From NCBI RefSeq assembly GCF_017161265.1, contig NZ_CP031393.1:2108001-2172000 (forward strand): a DNA stretch of 64,000 nucleotides, read 5' to 3'. The DNA comes from Treponema medium. Lineage in GTDB: Bacteria; Spirochaetota; Spirochaetia; Treponematales; Treponemataceae. Below the pieces are notes generated by a model. That model was not told where the DNA came from. It worked only from the letters and a program-made list of their open reading frames with translations, and did not search any database. The translations under genes and the position numbers were made by a program. Positions 35,618 to 42,495 of the stretch are shown piece after piece. Each line of letters opens with the position of its first letter. Position 1 is the first letter of the stretch.

Positions 35618-36988
35618 ATGACAGATGCGCAGATGCAGTTTAAAAGCCGCTATCGTGAGTATGGCGGTGAGCAAGCGTATTGGCCGGCGGGACCGTTTAA
35701 AATTCGGTTGCCTTTCATTCACTATGCATGGTCTTTTCCGGAGATGTTTCAAGCACTCTTTATGTGCGCGACCTGTTTGGGGGCTATTCCGGTATTAACC
35801 GAAGTCTTGGGCGTAAGCTATGAAGTAGCGTTATCGATGGTTATCATCAACGGCTTCTTTTACACGTTTCATGTGTTACTTGGCGACCCTGTTGTTCCGG
35901 GATGGGTTACACCTGCAATTCCGCTGATTACGGCCTTCTTAACAAACGGCTATGTAATGGGACCGGAGCGGACTCAGGCATTGATTGCCGTTCAGATGTG
36001 TCTCGGGCTTATCTTTTTGGTATTCGGCATCACCGGTTTGGGCGGTAAGATGGTTAAAGTCGTGCCGAATTCCGTAAAAGCCGGTGTTTTGATGGGTGGT
36101 GGTATTGCGGCTGTTTTAGGTGAATTTAAAACTACCGGCCGTTTTGATAAATATCCTATTTCCATCACTATCGGAATTATCGTGGCGTATTTTTGTTTAT
36201 TCAGCCCGATCTGGGCGGATATGCGTAGGAAGAATAAACTTATCGATTCAATCGGTAAATTCGGAATGCTGCCTGCAATTTTAATTGGTGTCGTAGTGGG
36301 GCCGCTCGCCGGCGAATTTGCCATTCCCCATGTACAATGGTGGCCGCTTATTAAAGTGCCGGATTTTGCGGATATTTGGAATCAGCTGTCTCCATTCGCA
36401 ATCGGATGGCCGAGTATGAAAGTTTGGGCTGCAGCAGTGCCTGTAGCAATTGTTACCTATATTATTGCATTCGGTGACTTTGTTACTTCGGAAGCGCTCA
36501 TCAGAGAAGCCGATGAAGTTCGGCAGGATGAAAAGATCGACTTTAACGCAAACCGTTCGAACCTCGTCAGCGGTATTCGTAACGTGGCAATGTCAATGAC
36601 CTGTCCATATACGCAAATGTGCGGCCCGCTGTGGGCAGCTGTTACCGCAGCAGTTTCTCAGCGTTATAAGGAAAGTCCGAAAGCGATGGAATCAATTTAC
36701 AGCGGTTTCGGTACGTTCCGTCTTTCGACATTCGTAGCCGTTGCATTGCTGCCTATTTCTTCGCTTTTGCAGCCGTCTTTGCCGCTTGCCCTGTCTTTAA
36801 CGCTGATCGTACAAGGATATATTTGTACGCAGCTTGCGATGAATATGTGCAAAACCAATATTGAACGCGGTATTTGCGGTGTTATGGGCGCTGTTTTAGC
36901 AATGCGCGGCGCTGCATGGGGACTTGTTGTCGGTCTTGTTCTTTTTGCACTGCTTTATGATTCGAATAAAAAAGAGGCTGCAAACTAG
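35618..36988 (+). CDS. Multi-pass transporter, NCS2/SulP-like fold; candidate C4-acid carrier (paralogue 2)
   Basis: 456 residues, paralogue of the 31350-32825 product. Shared motifs include GDPVVPGWVTPAIPLITAFL, VPNSVKAGVLMGGGIAAVL, an IAFGDFV helix end and NLVSGIRN...MCGPLWA. It shares the N-terminal pattern of a Gly-Pro-(F)-(N/K)-(L/I)-R-(I/L)-P segment followed by (H)xxWS(W/F). AAGGGGG precedes the ATG. It opens the plus-strand half of the 4-hydroxybutyrate locus. Having two copies in one locus suggests either two substrates (for example free acid import and product export) or different regulation. Confidence 0.7.
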   Translation: MTDAQMQFKSRYREYGGEQAYWPAGPFKIRLPFIHYAWSFPEMFQALFMCATCLGAIPVLTEVLGVSYEVALSMVIINGFFYTFHVLLGDPVVPGWVTPAIPLITAFLTNGYVMGPERTQALIAVQMCLGLIFLVFGITGLGGKMVKVVPNSVKAGVLMGGGIAAVLGEFKTTGRFDKYPISITIGIIVAYFCLFSPIWADMRRKNKLIDSIGKFGMLPAILIGVVVGPLAGEFAIPHVQWWPLIKVPDFADIWNQLSPFAIGWPSMKVWAAAVPVAIVTYIIAFGDFVTSEALIREADEVRQDEKIDFNANRSNLVSGIRNVAMSMTCPYTQMCGPLWAAVTAAVSQRYKESPKAMESIYSGFGTFRLSTFVAVALLPISSLLQPSLPLALSLTLIVQGYICTQLAMNMCKTNIERGICGVMGAVLAMRGAAWGLVVGLVLFALLYDSNKKEAAN

Positions 36989-37079
36989 GCCGAAAAGGCG
37001 GAAAACTAATTATCGCCCCCAACGTAGAGCGTTGTCGGGAAACGGCGGGCATTAAGCTCTCCGTATGAATAAATAGTAC

Positions 37080-37118
37080 GAGGCTGTCTTGAAAATAACT
37101 GACTTTTGGGACAGCCTC
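37080..37118 (+). terminator. Hairpin downstream of transporter 2
   Basis: GAGGCTGTC (37080-37088) pairs with GACAGCCTC (37110-37118). The loop contains AACTGACTTTTGG, resembling the AACCGACTTTTGA loop of the last stem of repeat S. It lies 91 bp after the transporter stop and 89 bp before the NifU-like gene; it is a possible terminator or attenuator. Confidence 0.55.
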
Positions 37119-37206
37119 TATGCAGCCGATTAATTCCCTATTCGAGATAAATCGAATGAAGTAATCGGCGCTTTGTAAAAAATCGATTGGCAAAAGGAGG
37201 AACGGC

Positions 37207-37491
37207 ATGTACGAAGAGTTGGAAAAAACATTGGACACCTATGTACGTCCGTTGCTGCGGACACATGGCGGCGATATGCAGGTAGTGGATTTTACGGACG
37301 GTGTAGTTAAATTCAAATTGCATGGGCATTGTGCCGGCTGTCCTGCTGCCGATTTTACGACGGAGAATCTTATCCAATCAGAGCTGATGGAACACATGCC
37401 TGAAGTAAAACGAGCTGTTCTCATACATGAAGTGAGCCAGAGTTTATTGGATGAAGCTCGGTCTATTTTGAAACAGCGCCATGGCGGATAA
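37207..37491 (+). CDS. NifU C-terminal-domain (Nfu-like) Fe-S carrier protein
   Basis: 94 residues. It matches the Nfu domain: LDTYVRPLLRTHGGDMQVVDF, then VVKFKLHGHCAGCPAADFT with the Cys-x-x-Cys pair that holds a transient Fe-S cluster between two subunits, then a short helical end. Such proteins hand [4Fe-4S] clusters to target enzymes. Here the likely client is the [4Fe-4S] enzyme 4-hydroxybutyryl-CoA dehydratase encoded close by, which is inference from context. AAAGGAGG precedes the ATG, and the gene overlaps the next one by 11 bp. Confidence 0.88.
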   Translation: MYEELEKTLDTYVRPLLRTHGGDMQVVDFTDGVVKFKLHGHCAGCPAADFTTENLIQSELMEHMPEVKRAVLIHEVSQSLLDEARSILKQRHGG

Positions 37492-38215
37492 GATTCCGAT
37501 CGGTGTGCGCTATTGCGGCGGATGTAACAACCGGTACGACCGTGTTGCCGTTATTCGCCGCCTTGAAACGCTTGTGCCGGAGGTTGAGTTCGTAACGGTA
37601 CAGCCGGGGACTCCCTATCCGGCCGCGCTTATCGTTGCAGGCTGTCCGACCGATTGTGCAAAGCGCGATGATATTTCCGTACCGGCAGGTCGCTTGTTTA
37701 AAATCGGCGGCTGGGAAGACCTTTTACCGGCGAGGGATTTTATTAAAGAAGTTTGTGCGGAAGCGTGTGCGAAACAAGAGGAGCGTTCGTTAACCCATGA
37801 GCAAGTGTTGGAAATACTGCCGCAGCGGCCGCCGATGCTGTTTATCGACACGGTCTCTACGCTTGTTCCCGGTAAGGAAGTTAAGGCATCCTTTTCCGTT
37901 ACGCCTGAATTGAGTTTGTTAAAAGGACACTTTCCCGATAATCCGATATTTCCGGGAGTGTGCGCCGTTGAAGCGATTGCTCAGGCGGCGGACATTTTGC
38001 TGTTAACGCTCGATCGGTATGCCGGTAAAACCCCGCTCTTTATGGGAATTAAAAAAGCGAACTTCCGTAAAAAAATTCTTTTGGGCGATACGCTCGAAAT
38101 CTACAGTACACTTTTGGAAGAGCGGGTGGAATTAGGCTGGGTGAGCTGCCGCGGCCAAATCTTTTCGGACGGTGATTTAGCCGCCGATGCCGAAGTAACC
38201 CTTGCCATGCGGTAA
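37481..38215 (+). CDS. Fusion of a Cys-motif domain with a FabZ-like hot-dog dehydratase
   Basis: 244 residues in two parts. Residues 1-100 form a domain I do not recognise, with paired Cys motifs RYCGGCNNRYDR and VAGCPTDCAKRDD, suited to metal or Fe-S binding. Residues 105-244 are a hot-dog thioesterase/dehydratase fold of the FabZ type, including the catalytic His in KGHFPDNPIFPGV and the Glu in CAVEAIAQAADI. A standard FabZ is about 145 residues and has no such N-terminal domain. It may act on hydroxyacyl-CoA or hydroxyacyl-ACP in the 4-hydroxybutyrate or LuxC/LuxE pathway. Overlap with the NifU-like gene implies coupled translation. Confidence 0.78.
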   Translation: MADKIPIGVRYCGGCNNRYDRVAVIRRLETLVPEVEFVTVQPGTPYPAALIVAGCPTDCAKRDDISVPAGRLFKIGGWEDLLPARDFIKEVCAEACAKQEERSLTHEQVLEILPQRPPMLFIDTVSTLVPGKEVKASFSVTPELSLLKGHFPDNPIFPGVCAVEAIAQAADILLLTLDRYAGKTPLFMGIKKANFRKKILLGDTLEIYSTLLEERVELGWVSCRGQIFSDGDLAADAEVTLAMR

Positions 38216-38274
38216 GGGAACGGATGTTTTTAAAGAAATACTCGGGAATCGCAGTTTCCGAGCACTCTTAACGG

Positions 38275-38317
38275 GTTTTGAAATACGTTTGTGTAGCGCA
38301 CGAACGTATTTCAAAAC
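38275..38317. promoter_or_regulatory. Long hairpin in the cat2 leader
   Basis: GTTTTGAAATACGTT (38275-38289) pairs with AACGTATTTCAAAAC (38303-38317), a perfect 15-bp stem with 13-nt loop, 28 bp before the CoA-transferase ATG. A smaller stem CTCGG...CCGAG lies just upstream at about 38241-38262. Two stems in tandem between genes of the same strand could be an attenuator or terminator. Confidence 0.55.
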
Positions 38318-38345
38318 ATAAAAAATGTATGGAAAGGAGTATCGT

Positions 38346-39644
38346 ATGTCTGATTGGAAGAAGTATTATCAGGAGCATTTGACAACTGCTGCAGAGGCTG
38401 TCAAGCACATTAAGTCGGGAAACCGCGTTGTGATCGGCCATGCCTGCGGTGAACCTGCTCACTTGGTGAATGCGATGGTGGATAACGCTGCGGCATATAA
38501 AAATGTCGAAATCGTTCACATGGTTGCAATGGGCGGCGGTAAGTATTGCCAGCCTGAATATGCCGAAAACTTTCGGCACAATGCGCTGTTTGTCGGCGGA
38601 AGCACACGCGAAGCGGTTGCTGCAGGACGTGCGGATTATACGCCGTGCTTCTTTTTTGAAATTCCCCGGCTGTTCAGAACAACCTTACCGGTCGATGTGG
38701 CAATGGTAACCGTCAGCCCGCCCGATGAGAACGGTATGTGCTCACTCGGCGTATCCGTCGATTACACACAGGAAGCGGTAAAACAGGCAAAAACCGTTAT
38801 CGCGCAGGTCAATAAGGAAATGCCGTGGACAGGCCCGAACAGTCTCGTTTCGGTACAAGACCTCGACTTTATTGTCGAGTATGATGAACCGTTAATTGAA
38901 TTGCCGCCGCCTAAGATCGGCGATATAGAAAGAGCAATCGGAGAGCATTGCGCCTCGCTTATTCCCGACGGAGCAACTCTCCAGCTCGGTATCGGCGCTA
39001 TTCCCGACGCCGTTCTGTTGTTCCTTAAAGGTAAAAAAGATTTGGGTATCCACTCCGAAATGTTCTCGGACGGCGTAGTCGAACTTGCAGAAGCGGGTGT
39101 TATTACCAACAAGAAAAAGACGCTGCATCCCGGGAAGTTTATCGTCAACTTCTTGATGGGTACCAAAAGACTGTATGATTTTGTCAATCATAACCCCGAT
39201 GTCGATATGCGTCCGGTCGACTATGTGAATAACCCGTTCATCGTTGCACAGAACGATTATTTGATTTCGATTAACTCCTGCGTACAGGTAGATTTGATGG
39301 GACAGGTCGCTTCCGAAACCATCGGGCTTAAGCAGTTCTCCGGCGTCGGCGGACAGGTTGACTTTGTGCGCGGCGCATCCGCAAGCAAGGGCGGTGTTTC
39401 GATTATGGCAATGCCGGCAACGGTAAAGGGCAAGATTTCGAAGATCGTTCCGCTGTTGGATGAAGGCGCTGCCGTTACCACGAGCCGCAATGATGTGGAC
39501 TATGTCGTTACCGAATACGGCATTGCCGCGCTGAAAGGCTTGACATTAAAGCAGCGTGCGCATAATCTGATTGCAATTGCGCATCCCGATTTCCGCGAAG
39601 AATTAAAAGCTGAATTCGAAAAGCGCTTTAACTGCAAATATTAA
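38346..39644 (+). CDS. cat2: 4-hydroxybutyrate CoA-transferase
   Basis: 432 residues from the ATG at 38346, which has AAAGGAG 7 nt upstream. The enzyme moves CoA from acetyl-CoA (or another acyl-CoA) to 4-hydroxybutyrate. It has the two-half structure of class I CoA-transferases, with the catalytic Glu in GIHSEMFSDGVVEL and the glycine-rich FSGVGGQVDFVRGA. TEYGIAALKGLTLKQRA near the C-terminus is also diagnostic of the 4-hydroxybutyrate/acetyl-CoA hydrolase subgroup. With 4hbD and abfD it completes succinate semialdehyde to crotonyl-CoA. Confidence 0.92.
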   Translation: MSDWKKYYQEHLTTAAEAVKHIKSGNRVVIGHACGEPAHLVNAMVDNAAAYKNVEIVHMVAMGGGKYCQPEYAENFRHNALFVGGSTREAVAAGRADYTPCFFFEIPRLFRTTLPVDVAMVTVSPPDENGMCSLGVSVDYTQEAVKQAKTVIAQVNKEMPWTGPNSLVSVQDLDFIVEYDEPLIELPPPKIGDIERAIGEHCASLIPDGATLQLGIGAIPDAVLLFLKGKKDLGIHSEMFSDGVVELAEAGVITNKKKTLHPGKFIVNFLMGTKRLYDFVNHNPDVDMRPVDYVNNPFIVAQNDYLISINSCVQVDLMGQVASETIGLKQFSGVGGQVDFVRGASASKGGVSIMAMPATVKGKISKIVPLLDEGAAVTTSRNDVDYVVTEYGIAALKGLTLKQRAHNLIAIAHPDFREELKAEFEKRFNCKY

Positions 39645-39674
39645 AACGGAATATAACGCTGGAATATATTCTTA

Positions 39675-39997
39675 TGGCAGCCGCATCGGATATATTTTAA
39701 GCGGCTGCTTTCCTTCTGTACGAAATTTTAAATAAAATTTCGTACGTTTTTTCCGGCTGGAGGGCAAACGCATCAGGCAGAGTAGATAAAAAAGCGCAGA
39801 ATAATTGAGGCTGTGAGACCATTTGAACCAACGGTTCAACTCTGGTTGAATGGCCTCAATTATTCTGCGGGAAACACGAACATTGTACTTCCTTGTACAA
39901 TGTTCGTGTCAAGTTTTTCTAGCGAAAAACTTGCTGCTGATTAGTATCGCCGCCATCCGTGGCGGATATGGAAGAAACAACCTGATGCGTTTTTCCT
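39675..39997. repeat. Dispersed nested-palindrome repeat R, copy 5
   Basis: GGCAGCCGC...GCGGCTGC (39676-39708), GTACGAAATTTT...AAAATTTCGTAC (39718-39745), then outer arms AGGGCAAACGCATCAGGC (39761-39778) and CCTGATGCGTTTTTCCT (39981-39997). The inner arm AGCGCAGAATAATTGAGGC is matched by CCTCAATTATTCTGCGG. Interior hairpins: CGAACATTGTACTTCCTTGT..., AAGTTTTTCTAGCGAAAAACTT and CCGCCA-TCCG-TGGCGG. The GTGC/GCAC of the AAATTTT hairpin seen elsewhere is here GTAC/GTAC, a paired change. Confidence 0.85.
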
Positions 39998-40310
39998 GAG
40001 AGCGTTATTCGCGTTAGGGATTGAAGGGGCGCCGTTGTAATTTTTCAAAACTATAACGGCGGTACATAAAACGGCTCATTGGAGCCGTTTTATACTAGAC
40101 CTATTCGATAACTGCGTTGTCGAATAGGTCGCCGAGTTCTAAATCGCACAAATAGCACGATTTAGAACATCGCATTTTAAGGTAACCTGTTCAGAAACGG
40201 AAGTTTCCGAACAGGTTTAGTGCAATCCCCGAAAAGCCCGACGGTCAGTCAAAATGTTTCGGATGAGGATATTTTGACCGACCGGAACGCCCAATATAAT
40301 TAAAAATTAC
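39998..40310. other. Hairpin-rich intergenic stretch, no gene seen
   Basis: Several perfect or near-perfect stems in 310 bp: ATAAAACGGCTC-ATTG-GAGCCGTTTTAT (40066-40093, terminator-like), CTATTCGATA...TCGAATAG (40102-40128), GAGTTCTAAATCG...CGATTTAGAACATCGC (about 40134-40172), AACCTGTTC-A-GAAAC-GGAA-GTTTC-C-GAACAGGTT (about 40182-40218), and a pair on GGTCAGTCAAAAT / ATATTTTGACCGACC. Two have the GCGATG/CTCG frame or GGA loop of the R and S modules. Confidence 0.65.
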
Positions 40311-40514
40311 AGGCTGTTTAAAAACTGAAAGCCTATCGGCTTTTTCTGTAAGGAAATTATTCATTATATCCGCTAAAGCGGATTGCGAAACAGTTTTTGA
40401 ACAGTTTCCTTAGATTTAGATGCGATGTTTTAAATTAAGTCATTGATATACAAGAACTTAATTTAAAACTCGTCGGGGATGGCGAAAAAAGTAACCGACT
40501 TTTGAGACATCCCC
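40311..40514. repeat. Dispersed repeat S, copy 2
   Basis: Near-identical to copy 1 at 5346-5548 over 200 bp, same strand. The long hairpin is GTTTTAAATTAAGT (40427-40440) with ACTTAATTTAAAAC (40456-40469). Compared with copy 1 the fifth base pair is T-A instead of A-T, a compensated change. It ends 15 bp before the ACP start codon. Confidence 0.85.
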
Positions 40515-40529
40515 TTGGCGGAGATGGAA

Positions 40530-40766
40530 ATGACAAATCTTGAAAAATATGACCGCATTTTTTTACAAAATTTTCCGGTGAAACAAGAGGATTTACCCGG
40601 ATTAAAGTACCGCGGTTTGAAAGAATGGGATTCGGTTGGGCACATGGATTTGGTGGGTCTTATTGAAGAAACGTTCGGAATTAATTTAAGTACGCTGGAT
40701 GTTTTGGAATTTTCAACTTACGAGAAAGGCAAAACGATTCTGGCGAAATACGGTGTAGAGATTTAA
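40530..40766 (+). CDS. Acyl carrier protein-like protein
   Basis: 78 residues from the ATG at 40530, selected because GGAG lies 6 nt upstream; in-frame ATG/TTG codons a few residues earlier are possible. The attachment motif is WDSVGHMDLVGLIEETFGI, with the Ser that would carry 4'-phosphopantetheine. It differs from the usual DSLD of fatty acid ACP, so it is a specialised carrier. It heads a tight operon with a hydrolase, a LuxE-like and a LuxC-like protein. The next gene starts at the base after its stop. Confidence 0.85.
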   Translation: MTNLEKYDRIFLQNFPVKQEDLPGLKYRGLKEWDSVGHMDLVGLIEETFGINLSTLDVLEFSTYEKGKTILAKYGVEI

Positions 40767-41435
40767 GTGTCTGCCGTAGCGATTTCGGTGTGGACGGAGC
40801 CTCTGGCCGAAAGCAACTGCTATATTATATACGAACATAAAGAAAGACACGGGAACGAGGTTGCTCCCTGCGTGGTGATTGATCCGAACGATCCTTCGGG
40901 GCCGCTTTCGGTGTTGGAGCAAAAAGGCTTGCGGCCTGAATGGATACTTTTAACGCATGAGCACTGCGACCATACGGCCGGTTTGGAGCCGATGAGGGAG
41001 CGCTTTCCTGATGCACAGGTGATGGCGAGTGAGCAGTGCAATATCGGGATGCAGAATGCGCGGCTTAATATGTCGCGGATGATGGAAGTGTATCTCACTT
41101 TTTTCGGCAAGTCGGGCGTGTCTTATACCCCGTTTGTGTGCCGCCCTGCGGATAAAACATATAACGAAGCCTGTATGTTGGGCTGGCGCGGGCATACGTT
41201 CCGCTTTGTGCCGTTGCCCGGGCATACCGCAGGCAGTGTCGGTATTTTTCTTGATGACGATATTTTTTTTTCGGGCGATTATTTGTTGCCGGGCAGGGAA
41301 GTGATTTTGCGGCTTCCCGGCGGCAGTGAAAAAGACTATCACGAAATCACAGAACCTTTCTTAGCAACATTACCTGTCGGTATTCATATTTATCCCGGCC
41401 ACGGCAAGGATTATAACTATCATGACCATAGATAA
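40767..41435 (+). CDS. Metallo-beta-lactamase-fold hydrolase (glyoxalase II-like)
   Basis: 222 residues, GTG start immediately after the ACP stop. Zn ligands are in LLTHEHCDHTAGL (HxHxDH), the later PLPGHTAGSVGIF, IFFSGDYLLPG and the terminal YPGHGKDYNYHDH. Glyoxalase II relatives hydrolyse thioesters, so release of an acyl group from the neighbouring ACP or CoA is plausible. It overlaps the LuxE-like gene by 14 bp, so the four genes are translated as one block. Confidence 0.85.
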   Translation: MSAVAISVWTEPLAESNCYIIYEHKERHGNEVAPCVVIDPNDPSGPLSVLEQKGLRPEWILLTHEHCDHTAGLEPMRERFPDAQVMASEQCNIGMQNARLNMSRMMEVYLTFFGKSGVSYTPFVCRPADKTYNEACMLGWRGHTFRFVPLPGHTAGSVGIFLDDDIFFSGDYLLPGREVILRLPGGSEKDYHEITEPFLATLPVGIHIYPGHGKDYNYHDHR

Positions 41436-42495
41436 ATTTATACAGCTGAAACCGTATTCATTGACGCATCAAGAAAAAGCGGCGGCGTACACCGAACTGC
41501 TGACGAAACGGACGGCGTTTCACCGTAGCCATTGCGAGCCGTATGGACGGCTGTTAAAGGCCTTAGGAATTCCGGAGAACGCTGTTTTTTCTACGGAGAC
41601 GGCGCCGATGCTGCCGGTATCGGTTTTTAAGGAGCTTCCACTCAAGAGTGTTCCCGAAGAAGCGATTTTTAAAACGCTCACCTCATCGGGAACGACCGGT
41701 CAGCGTGTTTCGCAGATTTATTTGGATGCGGAAACGGCGGCGAATCAGCAGCAGGTGCTGTACCGGATTATTGCCGATTTTGCCGGTGAAAATAGAATTC
41801 CCTATTTGGTATTCGATACGAAAAAAACGCTGCGGGACAGGAAGATGTTTTCGGCACGGGGAGCCGGTATCTTGGGCTTCTCTTTGCTGGCTTCCCGTAC
41901 CTGTTACGCGCTTGATGAAAATATGGAGCTGGATATTCCGGCTGTTCAAAACTTTCTTGCCGAACATGCGAATGAGCCGGTGCTCGCCTTCGGTTTTACC
42001 TTTATCATCTATAAACACGTAATCCGTGTTCTTGAAGAAAAAAAAATACGCTTCGATATTCCGAATGGGATACTGATACACGGCGGCGGCTGGAAGAACC
42101 TCATTAACGAGGCTGTTTCTCCGGAAGAGTTTAAAGCGCGAATAACCGCTGCGACCGGCATTGCGCGTATCAGCAACTATTACGGTATGGCGGAACAGAC
42201 CGGTTGTATTTATATGGAATGCCCTGAGGGGCATTTGCACGCAAGCATTTGGTCTGACGTGCTTTTTAGGCGAGCAAAGGATTTCAGCGTGTGCGGTGTC
42301 GGGGAGCAGGGGATTGTGCAGGTGCTGTCGCCGCTGCCCGGATCGTTCCCGGGACATTCACTGTTGACTGAGGATACCGGTGTGCTGTTGGGAGAGGATG
42401 ACTGTCCCTGCGGGCGGCTCGGTAAGTATTTTTCCATTACCGGACGTATCCCGCGCGCGGAAATAAGGGGATGCAGCGACACGTATGAAGGATGA
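41422..42495 (+). CDS. LuxE-family acyl-protein synthetase
   Basis: 357 residues of the adenylate-forming LuxE family. LTSSGTTGQRVSQIYLDAE is the ATP-binding P-loop. GILIHGGGWKNL, ISNYYGMAEQTGCIYMECPEGHLHA and a Cys-containing LGEDDCPCGRLGKYFSITGR are the other family hallmarks. LuxE activates a carboxylic acid with ATP and passes it on as a thioester to LuxC. Its stop overlaps the LuxC-like start (ATGA). No luciferase genes are present, so the role is not light production. The acyl substrate is unknown. Confidence 0.85.
   Translation: MTIDKFIQLKPYSLTHQEKAAAYTELLTKRTAFHRSHCEPYGRLLKALGIPENAVFSTETAPMLPVSVFKELPLKSVPEEAIFKTLTSSGTTGQRVSQIYLDAETAANQQQVLYRIIADFAGENRIPYLVFDTKKTLRDRKMFSARGAGILGFSLLASRTCYALDENMELDIPAVQNFLAEHANEPVLAFGFTFIIYKHVIRVLEEKKIRFDIPNGILIHGGGWKNLINEAVSPEEFKARITAATGIARISNYYGMAEQTGCIYMECPEGHLHASIWSDVLFRRAKDFSVCGVGEQGIVQVLSPLPGSFPGHSLLTEDTGVLLGEDDCPCGRLGKYFSITGRIPRAEIRGCSDTYEG

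Noticed and set aside
41683-42357. 224-codon frame opposite the LuxE-like gene
   Set aside because: Antisense shadow; the sense frame carries clear family motifs.
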